Shown here: positions 23,993 to 35,905 of the stretch, one piece after another
Layout: the number at the start of each line of letters is the position of its first letter
Numbering within the stretch: position 1 is the first letter of the stretch
Source: Nematostella vectensis
Taxonomy: Eukaryota > Cnidaria > Anthozoa > Actiniaria > Edwardsiidae
Direction of reading: 5' to 3'
Assembly: GCF_932526225.1 (NCBI RefSeq)
Contig: NC_064045.1
Span: 5,407,498 to 5,471,497, forward strand
Length of the DNA: 64,000 nucleotides
Program-made: the position numbers and the translations under genes
The notes under the pieces: generated by a model
What the model was told of the DNA's origin: nothing
What the model saw: the letters and a program-made list of their open reading frames with translations, nothing else
The model's database searches: none

Positions 23993-26840
23993 AGTTTAGT
24001 TGCGGCGCAAAAACCGGCAGCGCAAGTAAGCTTTTGTAGACGCCACGATTTCTCTCTTAGGATTAATTTGTGTCTGCGGTGTTAGCCCCATGGATGGTGC
24101 ATGGACGGGCCTCTCCCGAGTGAGATCACATTTATAGCTGCACCAGCGTTCACGTCTTAGTTAGTATCCAAGCGGCGAGTATCGACTGACTTGAATATTC
24201 ATGAGCTCGTTGTCGTCACGTTACTATTTGTAAATGTGCGACAGTGCTCGCTGCGAAATAACTGGGCTACTTTACGACACTTTGAAGTACGAAATGCTTT
24301 AACTTCAAATTTTGGCCTCTAGTGTAAAATATAGAAATCGATGGCTACTTGGTTTGTAGAGATGCGGACAAACAAGGGAAGAGCCAGAAATACTTCAAGC
24401 TTCAATTGACTGTCATTGTTATCGACAAGTTATGGCACATATCTTTGAAAGTTAAAATGCTACAAATAACCGCCGAAAGTCGATCATATCCACATTGACA
24501 AATTTGCGGGTGGTGTTTAGAATGCTTTATCGATTCTCTTATTTCAGTGTCTACTCAAACTCATAAAAACGTCTACTCACAAAAAAGTTTCACTGATTAA
24601 TCCAAATGCGCAGCATCTGGAGTCCCGGTTTAGACACTGTTTACATTTTATTTCTTTCCATTTTCATATCCCCAATAACCTGTCAGTCTATTGATACTGT
24701 CACAAAGCAGATGTTACCGATCGCCTCTTTTTTCTTCGAACGTTATGAGCTTTTTTGAAGGCTTTGATTGGCTACCATTCATTCGATTCGATTGATTCGG
24801 CTATTCCGCCAACTGAGGCTTCTGATTGGCTGAGCCTCTAACTTAGAGAAAAAAAGGATTTTGGCTAGCTTATCTGCTGCCTAGAAACTATTTCTGGAAA
24901 ATAATTATTATCAATTATTATGATAAAATATTGCTAAACTTTATTTTTAAAACTGCACAAGGGTTTAAGAGAATTGGTCGTTATGTTTGTCTCCCAGAAA
25001 AGAATTCATATTTCGTGTGAGCACTTTTTGTTGGTGTTTATTTTGGCTTCAATATCAATCTAAAAAAGGCATTGTTTGAACAGTAAAGATTTGTATACAG
25101 TGCACAATGGCAATTAACTACCCAACTGAATTTGAACAAAATCGGAACAGGTTTATCACAGGGGAGATTATTCTGACTCGCTTACTACTCGGGGCTCGCA
25201 GTACCAAAAAAATAGGTGCGTGTGTGCGCGTGTGTGGTGCTAAAAAGAAATCTAAGATTATCATAGAACTGCACATAAAATGGACAAAAGTGGAGATAAG
25301 ATCCACGGAAGATCAATGTATCCCCTTTTTATTGAAACCCTTTCGACCCCCTCTGTTCGGAGATCCTAGATCCACCCCTGATTAGCCGACGTGACTATCA
25401 GAACTTCATTCCAAACTATACTACTTCTTATTCTACAGACGGTCTCAACACGAAAGTAATACCCTAACCCAGAAACAACCTTTTGATGATGCGCTAGACC
25501 AGTTTATTTTTTTTTATGAGTTAGACCCGACCGATTATTTGACCCTTGCATACAGGCATCTCCCTGTCATTTTCAAGTATTCCAGGTATTCATAAATGTT
25601 TTTTTTCTTATCATACACGTGTATGACCTATTATGCACAGATGCATGTGATCCTTAGACTGCCCCGTAGACTGGGGGGATGCACTCCCACGCCGCTTTTT
25701 TTGGTTCTTCTGAGTATTTATAATAATAAATATATTATAAAATAAAATCTCCCAAACGTTTTGACTTTCTTATCATTCACGTGTAATGAACCTTTGTCTT
25801 GGTACAATATAGTAAAACCCGATAAATCTGGACCCTCGACAGCGTAGAACGTCGAATACGTATGTTGCGTATGCGCGTCGATTTTTGTCTTATTTTTTTG
25901 CTCTGCAAATAAGGTTCATCGTGTCATATAAGATGGTTTCTAGGTTAACGTATCCGTTGAATGAAAAAAAGTATTCCGGGGGGTGGGGGGGGGGGGGGGG
26001 TTCAGACGCCCAGGAATTTCCAGAGAGGAAACAGTAACTGTATTTATCTTTTTCCAAGGAGTTGGAAATTCCAGAGGGTGGGGGTCATACCTTCGACCCC
26101 CTCAATAGGGGAGGTATGGATATTTTCTGGAACTACACAATCTGCAATGGTAGCAAGATGATTCCAGACGCTTCAAGGACTGGACATTGTGTTTTGAGGC
26201 CATGGAAATAGACCTGGAGGTTTCCAGCACAGTTTCCGTCCTTACAACACCGTGAAACTTGAAGTTTTCAAGTTGAAATGAGTGCATGCCACGTCTGGCT
26301 TATTGAATTCTTAACTGTTTTCTGCCGTCGCCATCTGGCCATTGCCGTGGAGCTGTGTCAAGTACAATGGACTTTGATTCAGCCGTTTTCCACGATGTGA
26401 AAACTCCAACATTCACGGTCAATATTGTGGACGCGGGCATTTGCACTGCAGGCGTGTTACCAAGATTGGCTGGGGGGGGGGGGGGGGATGCGCGGTCATG
26501 GTGTCATATTAGAAAAGCATGGAATTTGAAGATTCCCTAATAAAACATGACCCACTTTTTGGCCACCAAGGGGGGTGCGCGCGCACCCTGCGCCCCCCTG
26601 GGTACGCGCCTGCACTGTAAACTCCTCTACTATGTTCGCTTACTGTAGAAATAATGTTCTTAGTTTATTTTTATCAATCTCTAGCTATAATGTTTTGCTT
26701 ATTCCATTGCAATGAAATTAGAATTGATCGCAACGCGCGAACGCATCTTTATCGATCTCGTTATCCTAGCCGTCGCCGTCCTCGCGACAGAAAACGTGTA
26801 GAGCTCGCGCAACGTGCACGTGTAACTCCACGCAACAAAC
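23993..26840. other. Receptor B upstream region, no gene recognised
   Basis: This should contain the receptor B promoter and 5' UTR (transcription is leftward from 23992). No promoter motif can be assigned confidently. Runs of 16 G occur at 25985-26000 and 26472-26487. Short open frames are not supported. Confidence 0.4.
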
Positions 26841-26842
26841 AC

Positions 26843-26959
26843 AAACTGCGCTTACAAAGCCAACTGCGCTTACAAAGCCAACTGCGCTTACAAAGCCAAC
26901 AAAGTGCGCTTACAAAGCCAACAAAGTGCGCTTACAAAGCCAACAAAGTGCGCTTACAA
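26843..26959. repeat. Short 18/22-bp tandem repeat
   Basis: Copies of CTGCGCTTACAAAGCCAA (18 bp) pass into copies of AACAAAGTGCGCTTACAAAG CC (22 bp), immediately left of the 25-bp array. Confidence 0.8.
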
Positions 26960-26989
26960 TTATCAAGTCTCTTTCGGAAAAAAGAACAA

Positions 26990-27278
26990 ATACACTCGTG
27001 AAATACACGTACAAATACACTCGTGAAATACACGTACAAATACACTCGTGAAATACACGTACAAATACACTCGTGAAATACACGTACAAATACACTCGTG
27101 AAATACACGTACAAATACACTCGTGAAATACACGTACAAATACACTCGTGAAATACACGTACAAATACACTCGTGAAATACACGTACAAATACACTCGTG
27201 AAATACACGTACAAATACACTCGTGAAATACACGTACAAATACACTCGTGAAATACACGTACAAATACACTCGTGAAT
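26990..27278. repeat. 25-bp minisatellite, about 11-12 nearly perfect units
   Basis: The unit is ATACACTCGTGAAATACACG then TACAA. Copies are almost identical, indicating recent expansion. Open frames on the minus strand here are due to the repeat. Confidence 0.95.
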
Positions 27279-27499
27279 AATGTCTTCAGTGGATGGGATG
27301 GTGTCGCTATTATCGGACGCGCGAATTCGCGTGATGGAGTGGTTCGGTGCGTGTGTCCCAACAGCACGCGTTTAAGAGCTCTCCACTCTACATGAACCAG
27401 AGTTCAGCAGTTTAGGGGAGAAGATCGTGACGCGAGAACCCACGCGAGTTAAACCGAAGCAGCAAGGCAAACGCTACGTTAAGTATAGCATAAAAAAGT

Positions 27500-27895
27500 G
27501 AAGATGTGTCTAGTATGCAGTACAATGCGACTCTCAGCCGAAGCATTGAAATAAAACCCAGGATAAGCCCCTCGCCAAGAGAAACCGCCAGAAATGAGAA
27601 AAGAAGCAATGAGCTGTTTGCCAAGTCAACGTCTTGTAAGGAGATGCTCCATAGAGCTTGCGTCCAATTGGAAGTTCAAGCGTCACGTGACCCTTGTGGA
27701 TCAGTGTTCCAACTCCTTGCTGGACCCAACACCAAACTCCATGTCCACCATTCGAACGTTCAGCGGATGGGCAATGATCTGTACATGCAAATGACCAACA
27801 GCACACTTCAGAGCATGTCGGTCCACCCTGTATTATGCGAAAGGCAAGGGAGCTGTACGGAAAATACACAATACCTACAGCGCGCCTAAGGAGCC
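27500..27895. other. GC-richer segment with overlapping open frames, unrecognised
   Basis: Frames on both strands stay open for 66-127 codons, and the base composition is richer in GC than the surroundings. No frame gives a family I recognise, and there is no Met-to-stop model with clear splice sites. It may be an exon of an unknown gene, a decayed gene or part of a transposon. Confidence 0.3.
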
Positions 27896-28084
27896 TAAGG
27901 TTGGTATAGTCTTATGTTTGTTCACTTCAGTCCTTTTCGCGCTGACTAATAAATAAAAGTATAATATCCCTTATCGTTAAGTGGTTCGATAAAATATGAT
28001 CTTATAATTTCGTAGATTTTTTCCTATGATCGGTATTTTCTTTTTTATATGCCTCACTGTGCTTATACTTTGTCATTATAATAC

Positions 28085-28250
28085 GTCATCCCTCTTTTCT
28101 TCTCTTCATCATCCTTCTCAACATCATTACCATTAAACATAATTATTATCATAATTAGAATCAAAATTATCGTCTTTATCATCATCGCAAGTATCATTAT
28201 CTTCACCATTATCATCAAAATCATCGTCATTTTCATCGTAGTCCTCTTAT
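28085..28250. repeat. Degenerate ATC/ATT trinucleotide-rich tract
   Basis: The plus strand is dominated by ATC, ATT and CATC words (CATCATCC, ATTATCATAATT, TCATCATCG) without a fixed period. Low-complexity sequence. Confidence 0.6.
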
Positions 28251-29183
28251 ATTTTTATCCTTTTCTTCTTCTCTTTCAAAATCTTCATTCTTTTTCAGTC
28301 TAATCCTCGCTTTCATTTTTGGTATGCTATAAGAAATAAGAGGTAGCTAAATAACAGTGTAAAAAGATCCTTGCCCGCGTATGTTTTTTTTTTTTTCAGG
28401 GGCGAATTTCAAAGAGTTGATCAAGTGGATTCATAATTTTTGTGTGGCAGTGTAAAGTATCGGTTTAATATTTTTTGCATGTATTTTGGCGAAATTTTGA
28501 ATTCCCTGTTTTCTACAAGCGATTTTCTACCGCCCGTTTTGCCGATCGGCATCATTAGAGTGCAACCTTTCTCTTCTCTTAGTATGGGGAAATTCAATCG
28601 CTCAATATTGCCCCAAATGGGGACACAGGGATTTAAATACCAACTCCACAAACATGTAAGAAAAGTTTGAATGTATTTTATTATATTTTTCTTCCCATTT
28701 TGTTTTTATTGTAATGCACCATATATTCACAATAACTATGAATGAAACACGTAAAATACAACATTAGCTTGGGGAGCCTGTGGATGATCCGATCTTCTAG
28801 CATGATTTACAGTTGTGATTTACAGGATATATGGTTGGGAATTCGGGAAACTATATCGAATCTCCTTAAAAACATTATTGGGGCTATTTGCTACCCATTT
28901 CAGGAGCGGATCTAAGATTTACCAATGCCACAGTTTGCTTGGCATTTTAAGAGATGTACAGCAAGATATAGCTTAGGTTGTAAGGGACCTAGAGTTCTAT
29001 TCTATTACACTCTTCTTTTATAAGGACCATTTTTTTATAAGAACGTCCAGCTTGAGCTGAACGGCCTAGCCTCAAACCGAAAATCAGACATTCTTATAAA
29101 AATATGTACCTCTCCTTCGGTTTACATCCCCGCAAATGAAAAATAAAAAATATCAAATCGAATAGACAGGCTTAGTCCATAGT

Positions 29184-30077
29184 TCAAGCCTTTAAATCCT
29201 CTGAGCGATTGTGCCATTCACCCTTGATCTTTAGGGCAACTCTGACCAGCCTGAGCACGTAAAGCACACATACCACACACAGGAGAACGAGCGTCAAGAT
29301 CGCGTTCGCATTGCCTGGTTTCCAGTGACTATACAGAATGGCGGTCAGGGCCAAGATGAGAACCGGGTACTGACTGATCGTGTAACGCAGGAAACGCTCC
29401 AGTACGAAGTTTTCCACAATGAACCAGACGATGATCTCTGCAGCAAGGATAGAGAGAGCGATTGTGCCGGCAGTGGCTCTGGCGACGCCATGGACGTAAG
29501 TTACAGCGGAAGTCATATTAAGCAGTGAAGCTACCGTACACCATGTGGCGTAGAAGGCGATACCGTTGTGGACCAAAACTTGGATGCACCAGAAGTCAAA
29601 CTTGGGGAACTTGCTGTTGGCGAACTTATTGAGTCGGTAGTAGGACACAAAAAGAGTTGCGTAGAGTATGAAGCAGATCGCGAAGAGGACGCCTGAAGCA
29701 GCCGATAAATGCAGTCGCTGCCATATTACGATCCAAGTCCCGTTGAAAAAACAGCTCAAGATGTATAGTCCGAGAAAGGTGCAGTTGAGAACATTAGGCA
29801 CATGCTTTCTGCAGATCAAACTTGTGACGTAAATGATCATTAGAACTTGCCACGTATAGATGACACCCCAGATAGAGAAGGCCCAGCTAGCCGGGTTAAT
29901 ATCTGACTCGTAAATGTCAGATATATCGCTAGTAGTGAGGTTGTTTCCGTACAGAGGGTCAAGAAAAGCTGGCCTCATACTCGGCGGGACTAACACGTTA
30001 ATAGCTAGCATCACAAGGAAGGCTAGAATGAGAACTACGGTCAAAACACCTCGTGTGATTGCACATGTGCCCTCCAT
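29184..30077 (-). CDS. TspO/MBR-related multi-pass membrane protein, copy 1
   Basis: A single-exon frame of 297 residues starts at MEGTCAITRG and ends RSEDLKA before TGA. About eight hydrophobic segments are visible: near 11-30, 65-88, 95-119, 127-148, 165-188, 204-228, 237-252 and 260-283. Aromatic-rich motifs typical of the tryptophan-rich sensory protein/peripheral benzodiazepine receptor family appear: PASWAFSIWGVIYTWQ near residue 62, FNGTWIVIWQ near 110, and HWKPGN near 251. Classic TspO proteins are about 160 residues with five helices, so this is a longer relative. TspO proteins bind porphyrins and sterols in bacterial or mitochondrial outer membranes; substrate and location here are not inferable. 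The upstream 100 bases (TTTCTTACGTAACATTGTAA) are shared with copy 2. Confidence 0.8.
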   Translation of the reverse strand: MEGTCAITRGVLTVVLILAFLVMLAINVLVPPSMRPAFLDPLYGNNLTTSDISDIYESDINPASWAFSIWGVIYTWQVLMIIYVTSLICRKHVPNVLNCTFLGLYILSCFFNGTWIVIWQRLHLSAASGVLFAICFILYATLFVSYYRLNKFANSKFPKFDFWCIQVLVHNGIAFYATWCTVASLLNMTSAVTYVHGVARATAGTIALSILAAEIIVWFIVENFVLERFLRYTISQYPVLILALTAILYSHWKPGNANAILTLVLLCVVCVLYVLRLVRVALKIKGEWHNRSEDLKA

Positions 30078-30786
30078 TGCTGTTATGTGAAAAGTTTGTT
30101 TGTGTGCACTGAATTTTATATTGTTTCTTACGTAACATTGTAACTATTGATGCACATCGGTGTGTCCGAAAAGATTATTCACGTGGACATGTTATCATTG
30201 TGTTATGTCTATGTCAGGGCGTAAATAAGTGTTATAATACGCAGCCATTAAGCCAATTAGATTGATTGTGTTTTGCGTTTTCTTGTTTGCATAGCTGTTA
30301 AATAACTTTTGCGTTAGACTTTAGATTCATCTAAATGTTATTTTAGTTTCTCCAAGGACGGTATTACATAAGGTAAAGAAATCATCGAATACAAAAGAAC
30401 AGTGGGAGTCCAAAAACCATACACAAAACATGGATCATTCACGCGACGATAACCGTTCAAGCGCACATAATACGTCTTATAGCTGCACGAAGACTGGATG
30501 AAGTCCGAGGAGGGGAAAAAGATCACGTTTTTTTGGATTTTGGTGCAAAATTTTAAATTTTGCGCTGCCCATAATCTCATGCATCTGCATTAATTATTCT
30601 TGCGCTGCGATGAAAATCCTCGTATTTTAGAGCGCGCACAGCTTGGTATAGCATGTTGTACTATAAATAAAAACCCTTTTTGCGTCAAAATAAAACAAGT
30701 AAATTAAGAATACCAATTTTCCATAGAAGCACCGTAAAATTTAGGCAGAGAAAGAACTTGGTTACAGTAGATATAGGGGAGCCTTG

Positions 30787-31705
30787 ACCGCGGTGATCCT
30801 GGTTCCTAAAACTTTTTGGTTCTTAGTCAGTTCCTACTCAGTTCCTAATGGTAAGGGGGGTGGGGTAGTTTTTTAATAACAAAAAATGAAGCTCTCAGCG
30901 GTTGCCATGGCATTGCATTCTGTTGAAGACCGGCATTGTATTTTCTATTATGTCAAGGCCCCGACCGCGCTCTTTGGACCGGCCGTTTGTCAGAACCCTG
31001 GAGGAACGATAAATTTCGACTTAGCAGCGAAAAATTGCAGGGGAATTCTGGTCTTTTGGATTGTTTTTTTTTTTTTCGAAAGATGTGTTTAGAAACTTTT
31101 CTTCTATGGCATATAGGATTTTGAAGGGAAAAGCTGTCCGTTTTCTGCCGAAAAAGTTGCCTCGGAGAGTAGAAGTTGTGATTGCCAGGGCGTGGAGCTC
31201 CCTACCCTGTTGTATTTATTACGAGTGGGGAGGAGGTGAACCGAGATGAGAGTGCAAAATCGCCTAAACTGTTATGAATCACGGCTAAAACGGAACCAGA
31301 TCAATCTATGACAACAACTACAATATATTGGCTTTATAACAGATATAATTGGTACACAAATTAAAGAAAATATTCGATACACGAACATTTCGTCTGGTTT
31401 GCCCGTGGTATTACATAAAAAACTGCAATCGTCTAAACTAGAAACCAGACAAGTCTAGTCAATGTCTAGACTCTACTAGACATTAGTCTAGAATCCACAA
31501 AAAATTACAAAAAAAATGCTTTAATTAGTTTTATTAATCATGTTTATAATGCTTTTCCATCGATGGTAGCTGATTTTACTCGGTAAATTAGGTATTTTTA
31601 CCATTTTATCATTCCTAGTATAAGTACCCCCCTGACCCTGATTAGGAACGGACTAGGAACTGACTAGGAACTGAGGAATTAATTAGGAACTAGGATCACC
31701 GCGGT
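30787..31705. mobile_element. Non-autonomous DNA-transposon-like element with ~80-bp TIRs
   Basis: ACCGCGGTGATCCTGGTTCC at the left end matches the reverse complement of GGAACTAGGATCACCGCGGT at the right end, and similarity continues through repeated GTTCCTA words to a GGGGGGTGGGG/CCCCCCTGACCC stretch. The ends are palindromic at ACCGCGGT. No transposase-like frame lies inside. It sits between the duplicated TspO-like genes. Confidence 0.75.
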
Positions 31706-32295
31706 GTAGTTGGCGATCGCGACCATACTGTGAGTTTACCGTTCCACGAATGATTTACATAGTCCCGCCCCCAAAGTTTGATTGACTATGCGCTGCGCCA
31801 AACGAGACAAAGATATTGGATGCGCCGGGTCGCGCAGCAACGAATTTAGCTGTAAAATGATTCTAACTACAACATACTTCATCAGGGGTATCATGTCTTT
31901 GCGATCATTCGAGCAATGGCTGAACTTAATGAGAACTTAAAAAAAATAATGGGGTTATATGCTACACCTTTCAACAGGGTATATAACATTTATCAAAGCC
32001 ACAATTTTTTTGGCATTTTTAGAGATTTACAGCAAATTATAGCTTAGGTTGAAATGGACCTAAAGACCTATTCCTATACACTCTATTTTATGACCTTTTC
32101 TATAAAAACGTCCAGCCTGAGATTTCTACAAATTTTAAGAACATGCCGAGGCTCAGATAGCGGCAGACGGATAGACGGCCTATAACCTCAAACTGAAAAT
32201 CAGACGTTCTTATAAAAAATAGTGTACTTCCTTCGGGTTACATCCCCGTTAATGTAAAAAAAAAAAATCAAATTCTAAAATGCTTAGTCCATTGT

Positions 32296-33189
32296 TTAAG
32301 CCTTTAAATCCTCTGATCGACTGTGCCATTCACCCTTGATCTTTAGGGCAACTCTGACCAGTCTGAGCACGTAGAGCACACATACCACACACAGGAGAAC
32401 GAGCGTCAAGATTGCGTTCGCATTGCCTGGTTTCCAGTGACTATACAGAATGGCGGTCAGGGCCAAGATGAGAACCGGGTACTGACTGATTGTGTAGCGC
32501 AGGAAACGCTCCAGTATGAAGTTTTCCACAAAGAACCAGACGATGATCTCTGCAGCGAGGATAGAGAGAGCGATGGTACCGGCAGTGGTTTTGGCGACGC
32601 CATGGACGTAAGTTATAGCTGTAGTCATGTTGAGCAGTGAAGCTACCGTACACCAGGTAGCGTAGAAGGCGATACCGTTGTGGACCAAAACTTGGATGCA
32701 CCAGAAGTCAAACTTGCGGAAATTGCTCTTGGCGAACTTATTGAGGCGGTAGAAGGACATAAAGAGAGTTGCGTAGAGTGCGAAGCAGATCGCGAAGAGG
32801 ACGCCTGGAGCAGCCGATAAATACTTCCGCTGCCATATTATGATCCAAGTCCCGTTGAAAAAACAGCTCAAGATGTATAGTCCAAGAAAGGAGCAGTTGA
32901 GAACATTAGGCACATGCTTTCTGCAGATCAAACTTGTGACGTAAATGATCATTAGAACTTGCCACGTATAGATGACACCCCAGATAGAGAAGGCCCAGCT
33001 AGCCGGGTCAATGTCTGACTCGTAAATGTCAGACATTTCGCTAGTAGTGAGGTTGTTCCCGAACAGAGGGTCAAGAAAAGCTGGCCTCATACTCGGCGGA
33101 AAGAACACGTTAATAGCTAGCATCACAAGGAAGGCTAGAATGAGAACTACGGTCAAAACACCTCGTGTGATTGCACATGTGCCCTCCAT
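32296..33189 (-). CDS. TspO/MBR-related multi-pass membrane protein, copy 2
   Basis: A 297-residue single-exon frame from MEGTCAITRG to RSEDLKA, with about two dozen substitutions from copy 1 (for example NVFFPP for NVLVPP, DIDPAS for DINPAS, QRKYLS for QRLHLS), mostly conservative and none in the W-rich motifs, so both copies look functional. The open frame extends 43 codons upstream to 33318, but that stretch is proline/threonine-rich, absent from copy 1 and probably untranslated; I use the shared Met at 33189. In copy 2 about 510 bp of unrelated sequence separates this Met from the upstream block that lies directly before copy 1, either an insertion or a 5' UTR intron. Confidence 0.8.
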   Translation of the reverse strand: MEGTCAITRGVLTVVLILAFLVMLAINVFFPPSMRPAFLDPLFGNNLTTSEMSDIYESDIDPASWAFSIWGVIYTWQVLMIIYVTSLICRKHVPNVLNCSFLGLYILSCFFNGTWIIIWQRKYLSAAPGVLFAICFALYATLFMSFYRLNKFAKSNFRKFDFWCIQVLVHNGIAFYATWCTVASLLNMTTAITYVHGVAKTTAGTIALSILAAEIIVWFFVENFILERFLRYTISQYPVLILALTAILYSHWKPGNANAILTLVLLCVVCVLYVLRLVRVALKIKGEWHSRSEDLKA

Positions 33190-34099
33190 TGCGTTAAAGG
33201 TTTTGGTTAAAAGCGGGTATTCGTACCATGGCACCTGGGGAGAAGGGGGACATAAAAGGGAAATAATGGTTGTGGTACGGGTAGAGGTAGGTGGCAGGGG
33301 TGAGGGCGGGAGGGTCATTGTGGGGATAATGCTATGTTGAGTGGAGATGGACTATAAGGAGTGTTCGGGATAGTGATGCAATTGTTCTTACCATGGCGTA
33401 TAGGGTGAATGGGAAGATTAAGGAGGAGGTGGTGGGTAGGGAGGTATAAACCGGAAAACAAAAAGGCTGATAAGGGGTAAGGTGTACACGCTGGGGGAGA
33501 AAGAAGTGAGTTAAAATATAATGAAAACAACAAAAGTTCATAAACATGCAAATAAATGTATAATAAATTGCGGTAAATAAGGAATAGAATATTTCATAGA
33601 GCTCTTTGAAAGGTTAAGCAGCCTCACGTGTTTTCTAGTACAGGGTTTATCATCAGGAGGTAAGACCAAGTACTAGTCAAATGCGACGGGGAGAATAGAA
33701 AAGTGAAAAGTTTGTTTGTGTGCACTAAGTTTTACACTGTTTCTTACGTAACATTGTAACTATTGATGCACATCGGTGTGTCCGAAAATATTTTTCACGT
33801 GAGCATGTTATTAATACTAGCTTATATTAGTATACAACTTATATAACTTATAATCCGCAGCGATTTGGAATGAATGAATTAAATTAGATTGATTGTGTTT
33901 TGCGTTTCTTTCTTGCATAGCTGTTAAATAACTTTTGCGTTAGACTTTAGAATTATCTAAATCATATTTCAGTTCCTCCATGGGCGGTATTACATACGGT
34001 AAAGAAATCATCGAATACAAAAGAAGAGGTGGAGTCAAAAAACAATGTCGCACAAAAATTGGATCATTCACGTGGCGATCATCATTCAAGCACAAAGAC

Positions 34100-34960
34100 T
34101 CAATGAATCACGATTCTCAAAAGAATTTAATGCTTTCCAGCATAACATCTTGCAGTTGGAAAGCGTTTTTCGTACGGTTCGTTCGGTTCTGAGCCAATTC
34201 CGTTATCTTATGTTGAATAAAAAAAAGAACGGATTGGTGTATTTTTGTATGTTGTCAGATTACGTAACTACGTTAATATGGTACCACACATCGTTTAAAT
34301 ATGATAGTATGCGTATGGTAATTTTTATCTCGCCTGTTGGACCCCATTATTTTCTTTTTATTTCTATACAGTATTTTATCCCTTTTTTTCTTATAGGGCT
34401 TGTGATTATGAAGTTTTATTTTTCTAGAATTATTTTTTTCTATACTTGAATAATGTAGCAATTGAAATTTATAGGTTAATCATTATAAAGTGTTATTATC
34501 TCAGAGCGTTTGCCAAATAACTTTACTAGTACATTACGTATTTAAATTTGATATTTGGCATAGTGGTACCATTGCCCTCGGAAAGACCCAGCACAAGTCA
34601 CCTTTATTCGGTGTTCAATTTTCTTGCGCACGGGTGGTGAAGACCAGTAATGAAACATTTTATTACGGGGCGCAAAGGCTAAACATCACGGTGCATAGAG
34701 GCCCATCTATACGCAAAGCTCAAAACTGACCACGGCACTCGCTCAAGGAGTCAATTCCTTGCAATGCGCAAAAAAGCGCGAGCAAAACAATAAAAACGTC
34801 TCGGATGGCGACGGCAGAATAATTACCAAAGAGCCAGATGTAAAAGACACTGAAATGAACTCTGCCGATACAAATCAGACATTATTTCTACAAACCACAC
34901 TACGTGGAGATTACAAGTTTCACACTCTATGAAGGACGGGAACGTTTGAACACAACTGCC
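34100..34960. other. Intergenic, no gene recognised
   Basis: AT-rich sequence upstream of the TspO-like copy 2 block. The open frame around 34045-34449 is AT-rich and hydrophobic by composition and shows no family resemblance. Confidence 0.4.
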
Positions 34961-34964
34961 CAAG

Positions 34965-35905
34965 GCTTGATGATCTCACGATGCACAAATATGCTCACGA
35001 TACGCATAGACTCATATACTCACGGTGGGCAAGGCTCGATGGTTACACGGTGCACATAGATGCTAACGGTGCGCAAGGCTCGATGGTACCACGGTGCGCA
35101 TAGATGGTAACGGTGCGCAAGGCTTGATGGTTACACGGTGCACATAGATGCTAACGGTGCGCAAGGCTCGATGGTACCACGGTGCGCATAGATGGTAACG
35201 GTGCGCAAGGCTCGATGGTTCCACGGTGCGCATAGATACTCACGGTGCGCAAGGCTCGATGGTTCCATGGTGCGCATAGATGGTAACGGTGCGCAAGGCT
35301 CGATGGTTTCACGATTCACGTAGATACTCACGGTGCGCAAGCCTCGATGGTTACACGGTGTGCATGAATGCTAACGGTGCGCAAGGCTTTATGGTTCCAC
35401 GGTGCGCATAGATGCTAACGGTACGCAAGGCTCGATGGTCCCACGGTGCGCATAGATACTCACGGTGCGCAATGATTGATTGTTCCACGGTGCGCGTAGA
35501 TGCTAACGGTGCTCAAGGTTCGATGGTTTCACGGTGCGCATAGATATTAACACTGCGCAAGAGTCGATGGTTCCATGGGGCGCATAGATGCTAACGGTGC
35601 GCAAGGCTCGATGGTTCCAAGGTGCGCATGGATGCTAACGGTGCGCAAGGCTCGATGGTTCCACGGTGCGCATAGATGCTAACGGTGCGCAGGGCTCGAT
35701 GGTTCCACGGTGCGCATAGATGCTAACAGTGCGCAAGGCTCGATGGTTTCACGGTGCGCGTGGATGTTAACGACGCGCAAGGCTCAATGGTTCCACGGTG
35801 TGCTGCGTAGATGCTAACGGTGCGCAAAGCTTTATGGTTCCACGGTGCGCATAGATACTAACGGTGCGCAAGGCTCGATGGCTTAACTATGCACAAGGCT
35901 CGGTG
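34965..35905. repeat. 44-bp minisatellite, about 21 units
   Basis: The unit is CGGTGCGCAAGGCTCGATGG then TTCCACGGTGCGCATAGATG and CTAA. It contains two half-units each beginning CGGTGCGCA, suggesting an older, shorter repeat. It is more GC-rich than its flanks and intergenic. Confidence 0.9.

Larger units (their letters stand above)
28860..34090. repeat. Segmental tandem duplication carrying the two TspO-like genes
   Basis: Homology extends beyond the coding regions. The 3' flanks match (AGATATAGCTTAGGTTGTAA at about 28970; AAATTATAGCTTAGGTTGAA at about 32035). The 5' flanks match (ACATTGTAACTATTGATGCA near 30135 and 33750; CGGTATTACATA near 30359 and 33986). Each copy is about 1.7-2.1 kb. 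The spacer holds a 0.9-kb inverted-repeat element and copy 2 carries the extra 5' insert. Confidence 0.85.

Noticed and set aside
26910-27367. Minus-strand frames with repeated VFVRVFHECICTCISRVYL
   Set aside because: Translation of the 25-bp repeat in all frames; 25 leaves remainder 1 on division by 3, so three frames stay open together.
33190-33318. 43-codon N-terminal extension of TspO-like copy 2
   Set aside because: Low-complexity P/T-rich, absent in copy 1 and located in sequence unique to copy 2; the shared Met is preferred.
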